A DNA stretch of 64,000 nucleotides, taken from positions 5,597,501 through 5,661,500 of the forward strand of contig NZ_CP134050.1 of the NCBI RefSeq assembly GCF_031583145.1, given 5' to 3'. The notes beneath the pieces were generated by a model. That model was not told the DNA's origin, did not search any database, and saw nothing but the letters and a program-made list of their open reading frames with translations. This document shows positions 8,636 to 17,135 of this stretch, piece by piece. The translations under genes and the position numbers were made by a program. Origin of the DNA: Brevibacillus brevis. Lineage in GTDB: Bacteria; Bacillota; Bacilli; Brevibacillales; Brevibacillaceae. The first letter of the stretch is position 1. Every line of letters starts with the position of its first letter.

Positions 8636-9252
8636 GCCAATACCCCCTCGCACTGTACCGCGAAATTTTGCAGCAGACGCATCCCCGTCTCTCCGCTCTT
8701 CTCCGGGTGGAACTGCATGCCGTATACGTTCTCCCGTCCGACGATGGCCGTCACATCCTGGTGATAGTCGCTCGTTGCCAGCAAGATGTCCGGGCTTCCT
8801 ACCCGCACATGGTACGAGTGCACGAAATAGACGTAGTCGCCGGTCTGTACGCCGTCGAGCAGCCAGTGGCTTTGCGCAAGGGTGAGCTGGTTCCAGCCCA
8901 TGTGGGGAATCTTGTACTCTCCACCGGCAAAACGAACCGCTTCTCCATTCAGGAGCCCAAGCCCGATGTGCTCGCCATGCTCTTCGCTTTTCCCGAACAA
9001 CAGCTGCATGCCGAGGCAAATGCCGAGGATCGGACGTCCGGAAGCTGCATAGTCGTGAATGGCCTGTTCCAGCCCCAGCTCCCGAATATTCGCGACAGCA
9101 TCTCCAAACGCTCCCACGCCGGGGAGAATCAGTCCGCTGCATTCATCCAGACGCTCCGGCTGGGAGACGAAATCATAGGAATAGCCCAGACGCTCCAGCG
9201 CCTTGCTCAAGCTGAACAAATTCCCCATGCCGTAGTCGATAATGCCGATCAT
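8632..9252 (-). CDS. hisH: imidazole glycerol phosphate synthase, glutaminase subunit
   Basis: 206-aa class I glutamine amidotransferase that supplies ammonia to HisF. The nucleophile is Cys79 in GICLGMQLLF; the His/Glu pair is in YGMQFHPEKSGE. ATG 9252 follows AAAGGGG and lies one base past the hisB stop. Confidence 0.97.
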   Translation of the reverse strand: MIGIIDYGMGNLFSLSKALERLGYSYDFVSQPERLDECSGLILPGVGAFGDAVANIRELGLEQAIHDYAASGRPILGICLGMQLLFGKSEEHGEHIGLGLLNGEAVRFAGGEYKIPHMGWNQLTLAQSHWLLDGVQTGDYVYFVHSYHVRVGSPDILLATSDYHQDVTAIVGRENVYGMQFHPEKSGETGMRLLQNFAVQCEGVLA

Positions 9253-9253
9253 G

Positions 9254-9853
9254 TCACAAAACCCCTTTGGTAGACGGGACCCCTTTGACTCTCGGGTCGA
9301 TCGTCGTCGCTTCGTCCAGCGCGCGGCCCAGCGCCTTGAAGATCGCTTCAATCATATGATGGGTATTGTGCCCATAGTGCAGGATTACGTGCAGGTTGAT
9401 CCGCGCTTCCAGGGCGAACTTCCAGAGGAACTCATGGACGAGCTCCGTAGGGAATTGCCCGACGACGTTGGAAGGGTAAACCGCCCGGTACTCCAGATGC
9501 GGCCGGTTGCTGATGTCGATCACGACCTGCGCCAGCGCGTCATCCATCGGGACGAAGGCGTTGCCGTAGCGCTTGATGCCCTTTTTGTCGCCCAGCGCCT
9601 CACGCAGCGCATGCCCCAGGCAAATGCCGATGTCCTCCACCGTGTGATGGTAGTCGATTTCGATGTCGCCCTTCGCTTTGACGTTCAGATCAAAGTGTCC
9701 ATGCCGCGTAAACAGGTCCAGCATGTGATCGAGAAATGGAACGCCGGAGTCCTGCTTGCTCTCCCCCGCGCCGTCGATTCCAAAGGAAAGGGCAATCTGG
9801 GTCTCATTGGTGTTGCGTTCGATTCTGGCTTCGCGCTTTTGCAGCTCACTCAT
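9254..9853 (-). CDS. hisB: imidazoleglycerol-phosphate dehydratase
   Basis: 199 aa, monofunctional form without the phosphatase domain found in enterobacteria. Metal-binding motifs are visible: FLDHMLDLFTRHGHFDL, DYHHTVEDIGICLG, HLEYRA and GHNTHHMIEAIFKALG. It dehydrates imidazole glycerol phosphate to imidazole acetol phosphate. Its ATG overlaps the hisD stop by four bases. No histidinol-phosphate phosphatase or hisC lies in the window, so those steps are encoded elsewhere. Confidence 0.97.
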   Translation of the reverse strand: MSELQKREARIERNTNETQIALSFGIDGAGESKQDSGVPFLDHMLDLFTRHGHFDLNVKAKGDIEIDYHHTVEDIGICLGHALREALGDKKGIKRYGNAFVPMDDALAQVVIDISNRPHLEYRAVYPSNVVGQFPTELVHEFLWKFALEARINLHVILHYGHNTHHMIEAIFKALGRALDEATTIDPRVKGVPSTKGVL

Positions 9854-11148
9854 CCGTTTTCACGCTCCTGCTCTTCGCTATCAAAGTCCCGCAGACGTTC
9901 GGCAATCGCCCGTCCGTGTGCCGCCAGCCCTTCCTGCTCGGCCAGCGCTACGATTTTATGTCCGTTCTCCCGCAAGTCGCGCTTGGAGTAGGAGACGACG
10001 CTCGATTTTTTGATGAAGTCGTCGACCGAGAGCGGCGAGGAGAAACGAGCCGTCCCGTTGGTCGGAATGACGTGGTTCGTCCCCGCGAAGTAATCGCCGA
10101 CCGGCTCCGAGCTGTACGGCCCGAGGAAGATGGCCCCGGCATTCTCCACTTTTCCCAAGTGCTCGAGGGGATCCGCAATCATGATTTCCAGGTGCTCCGG
10201 CGCGATCCGGTTAATGGCGGCGAAGCCCTCTTCCAGATCGTCGACCAGCAGGATCGCTCCGAAATTGCGCACGGCCGCCTCTGCAATTTCGCGGCGCGGC
10301 AAGTCAGCCAGCTGGCGCTCGACCTCGCCTGCCACTTCTTCCGCTACCTTTCGCGACGTAGTCACGAGGACGGCCGCCGACATCGGGTCGTGCTCCGCCT
10401 GTGACAGCAGGTCCGCCGCTATGTAGCGCGGATTGGCGGTCTCGTCGGCCAGGACGGCGATCTCGCTCGGTCCCGCCACCATATCGATGCTCACCAGGCC
10501 GAATACTTCCCGCTTGGCCAAAGCGACGTAGATATTGCCCGGGCCCACGATCTTGTCAACCGCCTTGATTTGCTCCGTCCCGTAGGTAAGGGCCGCAATC
10601 GCCTGCGCTCCGCCTACCTTGTACACTTCCTTCACGCCGGCGATCTGCGCCGCCACGAGAATGGCCGGATTGACTTTGCCATCCCGTCCGGGCGGAGTCG
10701 TGATGACGACTTCGGGCACTCCGGCGATTTTGGCAGGAATGGCGTTCATCAGGACGCTGGAGGGATAGGCGGCGGTTCCGCCCGGCACGTACAAGCCCGC
10801 GCGTCTGAGCGGCCGCACGATCTGCCCGAGCAGCGTCCCGCTCTCCTTCGTCGTAAACCAGGACTGGCGCACTTGACGGCTGTGGAAATCACGAATGTTC
10901 TCTGCCGCTTCCTCCAGAGCCGCCTTCACTTCCGGCGATACCTGCGCGCTTGCCTCCGCAAACTCTTCTTCGGTTACCAGAAACCGCTCCAGGCGCACGC
11001 GATCGAATCGCTCCGTATATTCCCGCAGCGCCTCGTCTCCCCGCGCCCGCACCTCGGCAAGGACGGCTCTGACTGTTTCCTGCTGCTCTCTCGTGCCGGC
11101 GTCCACCGACCGCTTTCCATCGAACTGACTGGCTGACATGATGCGCAT
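9850..11148 (-). CDS. hisD: histidinol dehydrogenase
   Basis: 432 aa; catalyses the last two oxidations from histidinol to histidine with NAD. Family motifs are present: VPGGTAAYPSSVLMNAIPAKIAG, KVGGAQAIAALTYGT, VGPGNIYVALAKR and SQAEHDPMSAAVLVT. ATG 11148 lies about 11 bases after GGAGAGG; a GTG at 11160 is also possible but sits against the ribosome-binding site. Confidence 0.97.
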   Translation of the reverse strand: MRIMSASQFDGKRSVDAGTREQQETVRAVLAEVRARGDEALREYTERFDRVRLERFLVTEEEFAEASAQVSPEVKAALEEAAENIRDFHSRQVRQSWFTTKESGTLLGQIVRPLRRAGLYVPGGTAAYPSSVLMNAIPAKIAGVPEVVITTPPGRDGKVNPAILVAAQIAGVKEVYKVGGAQAIAALTYGTEQIKAVDKIVGPGNIYVALAKREVFGLVSIDMVAGPSEIAVLADETANPRYIAADLLSQAEHDPMSAAVLVTTSRKVAEEVAGEVERQLADLPRREIAEAAVRNFGAILLVDDLEEGFAAINRIAPEHLEIMIADPLEHLGKVENAGAIFLGPYSSEPVGDYFAGTNHVIPTNGTARFSSPLSVDDFIKKSSVVSYSKRDLRENGHKIVALAEQEGLAAHGRAIAERLRDFDSEEQERENG

Positions 11149-11175
11149 CGCTTGCGTCACCTCTCCACTTTTTCT

Positions 11176-11823
11176 CTATGCTCGTTTCGGAATGACTTCG
11201 AGGAACTTGCCCGCGATGTCATCCACTGCTTCGCTTTTCATCCGGTAGCTTGCGCGATTGGCAATCAGCCGCGTCGTGATCTCGCAAATGTGCTCGAGCT
11301 CCACCAGCCCGTTTTCCTTCAATGTCCGCCCCGTCGATACGATATCGACAATGCGGTCCGCAAGTCCAATCATCGGCGCCAGCTCCACAGAACCGTTCAG
11401 CTTGATGACCTCCACCTGCTGACCTTGCTCGCGGAAGTAACGGGAGGCGATCTTCGGGTATTTGGTCGCCACCCGCGGCGCGTCTGTCGGCTTCCAGTCC
11501 GGCATCCCGGCCACCATCATCCGGCAGTACCCGATCTGCAGGTCCAAAAGCTCGTAAACATCCCGCTCTTCCTCCAGCAAGACGTCCTTTCCTACCACAC
11601 CCACATCGGCCACGCCGTATTCCACGTAGGTGGGCACATCAGTCGGTTTTGCCAGGATGAATTCCAGCCGGGCGTTCTCCACAGGGATCACCAGCTTGCG
11701 GGAATCTTGCAGCTCTGCCGTCACCTGCAAGCCGGCCTGCTGCAAAAAGTGGACGGCCTCTTCAAAAATCCGCCCTTTCGGCATCGCGATCGTCAATTTT
11801 TGCGAGTGATCGGAAAAAGCCAT
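11176..11823 (-). CDS. hisG: ATP phosphoribosyltransferase, short catalytic form
   Basis: 215 aa, which is the short HisG lacking the C-terminal regulatory domain. It depends on HisZ, encoded three bases upstream. It begins the pathway by joining ATP and PRPP. Seen: LTIAMPKGRIFEEAV at the N-terminus and the PRPP-binding loop DIVSTGRTLKENGL near residue 150. Confidence 0.97.
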   Translation of the reverse strand: MAFSDHSQKLTIAMPKGRIFEEAVHFLQQAGLQVTAELQDSRKLVIPVENARLEFILAKPTDVPTYVEYGVADVGVVGKDVLLEEERDVYELLDLQIGYCRMMVAGMPDWKPTDAPRVATKYPKIASRYFREQGQQVEVIKLNGSVELAPMIGLADRIVDIVSTGRTLKENGLVELEHICEITTRLIANRASYRMKSEAVDDIAGKFLEVIPKRA

Positions 11824-11826
11824 GTC

Positions 11827-13002
11827 CTATTCCTCCTGTGTCGTCAAGCAGATGATTTTGCTGTACGCCGCCCCTTGGGCTGCATCTGCCTCCGCCTGAT
11901 TGTTCACGAGCCGCGTCACGACTACCAGTCCGTCTTCCCGGAGCAATTGCGCCTCCGCCAGCGCCTCCGTCCGCTTGTCTTCCGTGTAGCATAGCAGTAC
12001 CCGGTTGCGAGGTTCGGTTTCCACAGCCGGCGTCACCTGCAGCAGGCGGTCCATCTTGATGGCAAAGCCCGTCGCATGAGCCGGACGGCCAAACTGGGCC
12101 AGCAAGTGATCGTATCGTCCCCCGCCGAGCAGCGGTGAGCCCAGATCAGCGGCGTAGCCTTCAAAAACCACGCCCGTGTAGTAGTTCAGATTGATGATCA
12201 AATTGAAGTCGAGCAGCAAATCATCCGTGACGCCGTACGCCTCCAGCGATTCCCACAGAGACGCGACGGTTTCTACTGCCCGTCTCGCTTTCCCGTTTTC
12301 CGTGAGCTTCCGTGCCTCCTCGATCTTCCCTTTGCCGCCGCGAAGCCGCAGCAGCGCTTCCAGACGTTCCTTGGCGCTGGGAGAGAGGTCGAGAGTAGAC
12401 AGCAGCTGGCGAAATCCGACGAAGTCCCGCTCCGCTAAATGCTGTCGGAACTGGTTGCGGATCGACTCGTCAGCGATCCATTCATCCAGGAGGCCATCCA
12501 CAAAATCCACATGTCCGATGGCGATGCGGAACGTCTCCACCCCTGCAGCCCGCAAGCAAAAGACGGCCAGCGCGATCGCCTCGGCATCCGCATCGACGGA
12601 CGCATCTCCGATCAGCTCAATTCCGGTTTGGAAAAACTCGGCGTTCCGCCCCGCTTCCTTTTCCTGCGCCCGGAACACATTGGCCTGATAAAACAAACGG
12701 ATGGGCAACGGTACATCTTTATATAAAGAGGAGACGACGCGGGCGATCGGCGCTGTCATGTCTGGTCGGAGTACCACCGTATGTCCCTGTTTGTCCAGCA
12801 AACGAAACATCCGGTCCGTCAGCGTCGCGCTGGCTGCCCCTACCGTGTCGTAGTATTCCAGTGACGGCGTAGAGATTTCTTCGTATCCCCACGGCTCGAT
12901 GCACTGGCGCAGCGCCCGCTCCAAATGCCGTTGTTTGGCCAATGAATCCGGCAAAATGTCCCGCATCCCCAGCGGCTTTTCAAATCCCAACGGCTTTGCC
13001 AT
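11827..13002 (-). CDS. hisZ: ATP phosphoribosyltransferase regulatory subunit
   Basis: 391 aa; a histidyl-tRNA-synthetase paralogue that gives short HisG its activity and histidine feedback control. The class II synthetase fold is visible: GMRDILP at the start, LRPDMTAPIAR, RLFYQANVFRAQ and GGGRYDHLLAQFG near the C-terminus. ATG 13002 follows GGAGGG with good spacing; an ATG at 13017 has no ribosome-binding site. It is the first gene of the his operon. No T-box or leader peptide was evident upstream. Confidence 0.95.
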   Translation of the reverse strand: MAKPLGFEKPLGMRDILPDSLAKQRHLERALRQCIEPWGYEEISTPSLEYYDTVGAASATLTDRMFRLLDKQGHTVVLRPDMTAPIARVVSSLYKDVPLPIRLFYQANVFRAQEKEAGRNAEFFQTGIELIGDASVDADAEAIALAVFCLRAAGVETFRIAIGHVDFVDGLLDEWIADESIRNQFRQHLAERDFVGFRQLLSTLDLSPSAKERLEALLRLRGGKGKIEEARKLTENGKARRAVETVASLWESLEAYGVTDDLLLDFNLIINLNYYTGVVFEGYAADLGSPLLGGGRYDHLLAQFGRPAHATGFAIKMDRLLQVTPAVETEPRNRVLLCYTEDKRTEALAEAQLLREDGLVVVTRLVNNQAEADAAQGAAYSKIICLTTQEE

Positions 13003-13154
13003 CGTACTTCCCTCCATCTCATGTGCTTTACTCTGCTAATATGGTAACAAGTTAAAGTATTATGAAGAAGAGTACCACGTTCGTTCCCTGTGGTCAACAC
13101 AGATAAGAATAGTCAAAAAATTCGATATTGGTCTACCTTCCTTCCTGAAAGTAA

Positions 13155-13192
13155 CAAAAAAGGAGTGTCCGCCCAATGCAGCAGACACTCCC
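13155..13192 (-). terminator. Rho-independent terminator of hprK-acyltransferase unit
   Basis: Minus-strand stem GGAGTGTC/GACACTCC is followed by TTTTTTG, 30 bp after the acyltransferase stop. The stretch from 13003 to 13154 should hold the his promoter, but I see no convincing -35/-10 pair. Confidence 0.85.
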
Positions 13193-13221
13193 TAGTATGA
13201 CCTTCTCTCCGTTGTTTGTTG

Positions 13222-13728
13222 CTATTCCCGCTCTTCTCCCGAGGCATTCCCGCTGCGGATGAGCTGCATGGGATTTCCTCCGACAAACGCCCCCGGCGGC
13301 ACGTCCTTGTGCACGAGCGTTCCCGCGGCAACAATGGCGCCTTTTCCAATCGTCACCCCCGGCAGGATGGTAGTGTTGGCCCCGATCAACACTTCATCCT
13401 CGATGCGCACTTCGCCGAGCCGGTACTCCTTGATCAGATATTCGTGGGCGAGAATCGTCGTGTTGTAGCCGATGACGCAGTTGCGGCCGATTTTGATCAG
13501 CTCGGGGAACATCGTGTCCATCATGACCATCAGGGCCACTGCCGTGTGCTCTCCTACTTCCATTCGGAGGAAAGTGCGGTACAGCCAGTTTTTCCAGGAC
13601 AAAAACGGCGTATATCTCGCCAGCTGAATCACGAGGAAGTTTTTCATGACCTTCCAAAAGCTCACCGTCCGATACATTTGCCACAGCGGGTTCGCCCCTT
13701 GGACGGAGTAGCGCGTCGTATTTCTCAT
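13222..13728 (-). CDS. yvoF: left-handed beta-helix acyltransferase, YvoF-like
   Basis: 168 aa with hexapeptide repeats (roughly 85-150: IGRNCVIGYNTTI, IGANTTILPGVTIGKGAIVAAG) and the C-terminal PPGAFVGGNPMQLIR typical of O-acetyltransferases using acetyl-CoA. A hydrophobic, basic N-terminal half may dock it on the membrane. In B. subtilis the corresponding gene lies between hprK and hisZ, as here, although lgt and ppaX are absent from this copy of the neighbourhood. The acceptor is unknown. Ribosome-binding site AAGGAGA. Confidence 0.82.
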   Translation of the reverse strand: MRNTTRYSVQGANPLWQMYRTVSFWKVMKNFLVIQLARYTPFLSWKNWLYRTFLRMEVGEHTAVALMVMMDTMFPELIKIGRNCVIGYNTTILAHEYLIKEYRLGEVRIEDEVLIGANTTILPGVTIGKGAIVAAGTLVHKDVPPGAFVGGNPMQLIRSGNASGEERE

Positions 13729-13752
13729 GAGAGGGTCTCCTTCTTGCTGATT

Positions 13753-14688
13753 CTACAAATCGGCATCGGCATCTTCGAGGATGGCATCCGACTGCTTGCG
13801 GGAGAAGTGAACAGCTGCGTTGTACCCCATCCGTTTCAAACGGAAGTTCATCGCCGCTACTTCGATGATGACTGCCAGATTTCGGCCGGGACGGACAGGT
13901 ACGGTGATGATCGGAATATCGGTATCCATGATCTTCAGCGTCTCTTCATCCAGCCCGAGGCGCTCGTACATTTTTTGCGGTTCCCACAGCTCCAGCTGCA
14001 CGACCATCTCGATATTTTTCACATTGCGTACGGCTCCGGCTCCGAACATCGTCATGACGTTGATGATGCCTACGCCGCGGATTTCCAGCAAGTGCTGAAT
14101 CAGCTCAGGCGCGCTTCCGCTCAGCTGCCCTGCTTGTGTCTGGCGAATTTCGACGGCGTCGTCCGCCACCAGCCGATGACCGCGCTTGACCAGCTCCAGC
14201 GCCGCCTCACTCTTACCGATCCCGCTGGAGCCCATGATCAGGACGCCCACACCGTAAATATCCGTCAAGACGCCGTGTATGGTCGTCGTCGGGGCCAGGC
14301 GGTTTTCCAGGAAGTTCGTCATTTTTCCTACCAGTGTCGTGGTAGCGAGAGGAGATTGGAGGACAGGCACACCGCGCGCATTCGACACTTCTATCATTTC
14401 TTCCGGAACAGGCTGATTGCGAGTCACGCAAAAGCAAGGCGTCTGCCCCTGCATGAGGAAGTTCATTCTCTCCAGGCGCTTCTCTCGATTCAATGTCTGA
14501 AAGAAGTTGATTTCAGTCAGCCCAAAGAGCTGGATCCGCTCTTCCGCGTAGTATGAATAATAGCCTGCAAGCTGCAAACCGGGTCTGCTGAGATCGGTTA
14601 CGGTAATTTCCCGTCCCAAGCCTTCTTCGCCACTGAGGATGGCCATGTTGAAGTGCTCGGCGAGATGACTAACATTGGTCTTGCGCAT
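13753..14688 (-). CDS. hprK: HPr kinase/phosphorylase
   Basis: 311 aa. It phosphorylates and dephosphorylates Ser46 of HPr, the co-repressor signal for CcpA-dependent catabolite repression. Seen: catalytic His138 (TTIHGV), Walker A GSSGIGKS (153-160), LVADDAVEI, and the C-terminal signature EIRGVGIINVMTMFG. It is directly upstream of the acyltransferase gene (24 bp). This links to the cre site in front of the TRAP operon in the same window. Confidence 0.97.
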   Translation of the reverse strand: MRKTNVSHLAEHFNMAILSGEEGLGREITVTDLSRPGLQLAGYYSYYAEERIQLFGLTEINFFQTLNREKRLERMNFLMQGQTPCFCVTRNQPVPEEMIEVSNARGVPVLQSPLATTTLVGKMTNFLENRLAPTTTIHGVLTDIYGVGVLIMGSSGIGKSEAALELVKRGHRLVADDAVEIRQTQAGQLSGSAPELIQHLLEIRGVGIINVMTMFGAGAVRNVKNIEMVVQLELWEPQKMYERLGLDEETLKIMDTDIPIITVPVRPGRNLAVIIEVAAMNFRLKRMGYNAAVHFSRKQSDAILEDADADL

Positions 14689-14734
14689 GAGAGTTCCCCC
14701 TACCTTGGGATTTCCGTCCCTTTTGTGTACCCCT

Positions 14735-14764
14735 ATTGTATCGAATAGGCAACAGTGGCGACAA
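14735..14764 (-). promoter_or_regulatory. sigma-A promoter of hprK
   Basis: Minus-strand TTGTCG (14759-14764), 18-bp spacer, TACAAT (14735-14740), about 45 bp upstream of the hprK start. Confidence 0.6.
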
Positions 14765-14805
14765 CCACCGAGGTCCGAATCCAGACCGGGATAATTGTCG
14801 TATCA

Positions 14806-14834
14806 TTTACATTTTTCGCGTTATTTTTTAAGAT
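14806..14834 (+). promoter_or_regulatory. candidate sigma-A promoter of agr-like locus
   Basis: TTTACA (14806-14811), 17-bp spacer, TAAGAT (14829-14834), upstream of the kinase gene. It is divergent from the hprK promoter. Confidence 0.4.
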
Positions 14835-14924
14835 AGAAAATGTATTGGTCTCAGACGCCGCATGGGTTACAGTAAATTTGACATCATTTGCACTCCGAAT
14901 TTCGGACTGAGGGGAGGCAACACC

Positions 14925-16268
14925 TTGGATTTTCTACTTCGCTTTGTACTCGTGGACATACCTGAAGCCTTCTTGCTGCTTACGATCGGACTTGCCATGT
15001 TCAACCACTCGGTATTCGAAAAAAAGAAGCAAGCGCTCATTTTCAGTCTGCTTTATTCGATTGCCGGCGAAGTCCTGTCGTTTTTGGAAGTCTCCTATCA
15101 GCCAAAAATTTTGCTCATGTTTTTGCTTTTCACCCTGACTGTTTTTCTGCTCTACCGATTCCATCTGCTTAAGACGGTCTTTCTCGGAATCGCAGCCATT
15201 TGCACGCTGATCATCAACGAATCCATTGTCATCATGATCTATAATATTCAGCACATTTATTGGGAAGAGATTCTTTCCACGACGATGCAGACGGTTACCA
15301 TCCGGTCTATTTACCTGGGCATCTTCCTGTTTATCGCTGCAATTCTGCGGTTCACGAAGTTTGATGTCCATCGGCTGCTGCCGGAAAACCGCTACAACCG
15401 CTACCTATTTTTACTGGTGCTCGTGGGTAGTGTCGAGTTTCTCTTAATCTTGTTTTTAAATACGTCTTACTTCCTAAAAGATAACAACTCACAATTCCTT
15501 ACATTTTATTTGCCAAAGTTCCAGCTCTTGTTTCAGCTCCTGATTCTCGCTTTTTTTATTGTCATTGTCATCCTCTTTCGGATTTATTTAAATTTGACGA
15601 TCAATCGCGTGGAAGAAGAGACAGAAACTCCCTACTTAAACAGCATCCACGATCTGGTCACCGCAATTCGTTCCATCAAGCACGATGCCTTGAACCATTA
15701 CACGGCAATCAACGGATTTTTAAAAACAGGGTACGTGGACCTGGCGAAAGAATACGTAGGGCAGCTTTTGCAAGAGACCGTCACCGTAGAAAAAACGGTC
15801 GACTCCAGCTCGCAAGAACTGGAAACCGTCAAAAACCCGGCAGTCTCAGCGCTGCTACAATCCAAAATGGAAGTTTGCCTGGCGGAACGCATTCATTTGT
15901 CCATGAACATCCGAACCGTCAGCCAGCTCTCTCAGTTGAAGACCTATGATTTGATCAAGGTTCTGGGCAATCTGTTTGACAACGCGATTCGAGCCACTTC
16001 GTACGAGTTGGAAGAAAACCGTTTTATCCGTTTTGAATGGGGCCAGAGCGAGGGAGAGCATTACCTGGTGATCGAGAATAGCGGTCCGACCATCCCGCAG
16101 GAAAAGCTCTCCAGCATTTTTCAGTCCGGATACACCACGAAAAAGGACGGAGATGGCGGGCTCGGGCTGGCAATCGTCCGAACGGTCACCGATCGTTATG
16201 GCGGAAAAATTCAGGTCCGCTCGGAAGATGGGATCACCAGTTTCCGCATTTCCTTTCTCAGCCGTTAA
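14925..16268 (+). CDS. AgrC-like quorum-sensing sensor histidine kinase
   Basis: 447 aa. About 200 residues of six or so hydrophobic helices form the sensor, as in AgrC/FsrC-type peptide-pheromone receptors. These are followed by a Spo0B-like dimerisation helix with the phospho-acceptor in SIKHDALNHYTAINGF and a HATPase domain (NLFDNAIRAT, GGLGLAIV). I chose TTG 14925 because GAGGGGAGG precedes it by seven bases; the ATG at 14862 has no ribosome-binding site. It is followed by an AgrB homologue and an AgrD-like peptide. No response regulator gene is adjacent. Confidence 0.85.
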   Translation: MDFLLRFVLVDIPEAFLLLTIGLAMFNHSVFEKKKQALIFSLLYSIAGEVLSFLEVSYQPKILLMFLLFTLTVFLLYRFHLLKTVFLGIAAICTLIINESIVIMIYNIQHIYWEEILSTTMQTVTIRSIYLGIFLFIAAILRFTKFDVHRLLPENRYNRYLFLLVLVGSVEFLLILFLNTSYFLKDNNSQFLTFYLPKFQLLFQLLILAFFIVIVILFRIYLNLTINRVEEETETPYLNSIHDLVTAIRSIKHDALNHYTAINGFLKTGYVDLAKEYVGQLLQETVTVEKTVDSSSQELETVKNPAVSALLQSKMEVCLAERIHLSMNIRTVSQLSQLKTYDLIKVLGNLFDNAIRATSYELEENRFIRFEWGQSEGEHYLVIENSGPTIPQEKLSSIFQSGYTTKKDGDGGLGLAIVRTVTDRYGGKIQVRSEDGITSFRISFLSR

Positions 16269-16315
16269 TGTTTTCGTTTTGGACAGGCATCACGTGTGCT
16301 AGGAGGAGGGGTAGT

Positions 16316-16915
16316 ATGACTTGGACGGAAAAGGTGTCGTTATACATAGCCAAACGGATCCAAATAGAAGGAGCCCCCCACTCGCTGGGTCAACTCGCGC
16401 ACGGCGTAGAGATCTTCCTTCTCAACGTCATTCATGTCCTGGCACTGGTGATTTGCTCCGCAGTCTTCCATATGTTCAAAGAAGTGATGCTATTATTTAC
16501 GCTCTTCTACCTGCACCGGCTGTTCACGGGCGGCGTTCACATGCGAAGCCCGTGGACATGCCTGCTCGCCACCCTCCTCCTGATGCTGACGGGCGGAGTT
16601 GTGCTGAAGCACCTGCCGTTACTTCCGGCTCCCTTTGCCCAACTGGTAATCTTGCTAGGGTACGGGTTCTCTTTTTGGGTGAACGTTCGACATGCGCCTG
16701 CAAAGCATACCTATGTGCCGACAGATCCACAAATCCAGCGAAGAAGTAAACTTATTGTGCTATGTCTGATTCTCGCAGGTTGCGTTCTCTCAATCGCTTT
16801 GGTAGGATATACCTATACACTCTCTATGACTTTCACATTAGCTGTACTATTGCAATCCGTTCTTCTCATGCCGATTTCCTTTCGATTCGTATCACTATTG
16901 GAAAAAACATTTTGA
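16316..16915 (+). CDS. agrB: AgrB-like peptide-processing membrane protease
   Basis: 199 aa with five or six hydrophobic segments. AgrB is the membrane cysteine protease that trims the AgrD precursor at its C-terminus and cyclises it. The catalytic pair is intact: His75 and Cys82 in GGVHMRSPWTC, at nearly the same positions as in the staphylococcal enzyme. ATG 16316 has a perfect AGGAGGAGGGG ribosome-binding site four bases away. It sits between the kinase gene and the peptide gene. Confidence 0.92.
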   Translation: MTWTEKVSLYIAKRIQIEGAPHSLGQLAHGVEIFLLNVIHVLALVICSAVFHMFKEVMLLFTLFYLHRLFTGGVHMRSPWTCLLATLLLMLTGGVVLKHLPLLPAPFAQLVILLGYGFSFWVNVRHAPAKHTYVPTDPQIQRRSKLIVLCLILAGCVLSIALVGYTYTLSMTFTLAVLLQSVLLMPISFRFVSLLEKTF

Positions 16916-16929
16916 GAGGATGATTGTCA

Positions 16930-17073
16930 GTGAAGCAGTTAAAAATGGCTTTTTCCTTGTTCTTCGCTTTGATTTCCACGTTGAACATTTCTGGTGTATT
17001 AAAAGTCGGCGCCATATATGAACCGCGCCCACCTCATCTTCGCGAGAAAGACAAGCAGCCGAATCGCAAATAG
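16930..17073 (+). CDS. AgrD-like autoinducer precursor peptide, no cysteine
   Basis: A 47-residue GTG-start peptide encoded 14 bp after agrB, with GAGAGG overlapping the agrB stop. It has the three-part AgrD layout: a hydrophobic amphipathic N-terminus (residues 1-20), a central segment, and a charged Pro-rich tail (YEPRPPHLREK from residue 30). AgrD peptides normally have Cys (rarely Ser) about five residues before the tail, forming the thiolactone. Here that place is held by Lys25 (KVGAIY|EP) and there is no Cys at all; the only hydroxyl residues are Ser9, Ser16, Thr17 and Ser21. Position and shape make it the AgrB substrate; the product chemistry is open. Confidence 0.7.
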   Translation: MKQLKMAFSLFFALISTLNISGVLKVGAIYEPRPPHLREKDKQPNRK

Positions 17074-17087
17074 ATTTCAGCCCATAC

Positions 17088-17127
17088 GAAAACCCGCGGT
17101 CTCCGAGCCCCGCGGGTTTTCTTTTTT
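17088..17127 (+). terminator. Rho-independent terminator of agr-like locus, probably bidirectional
   Basis: Stem AAAACCCGCGG/CCGCGGGTTTT with loop TCTCCGAGC is followed by CTTTTTT. It also lies 8 bp past the stop of the opposing YvlD-type gene. Confidence 0.85.
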
Positions 17128-17135
17128 CATGTCCG

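Noticed and set aside
7898..9142. 414-codon fusion of hisA with an upstream part
   Set aside because: The upstream 169 codons lie inside hisH in another frame; hisA starts at 8635 with its own ribosome-binding site.
13003..13154. T-box or histidine attenuator ahead of hisZ
   Set aside because: No T-box sequence, His-rich leader peptide or antiterminator pairing could be found.
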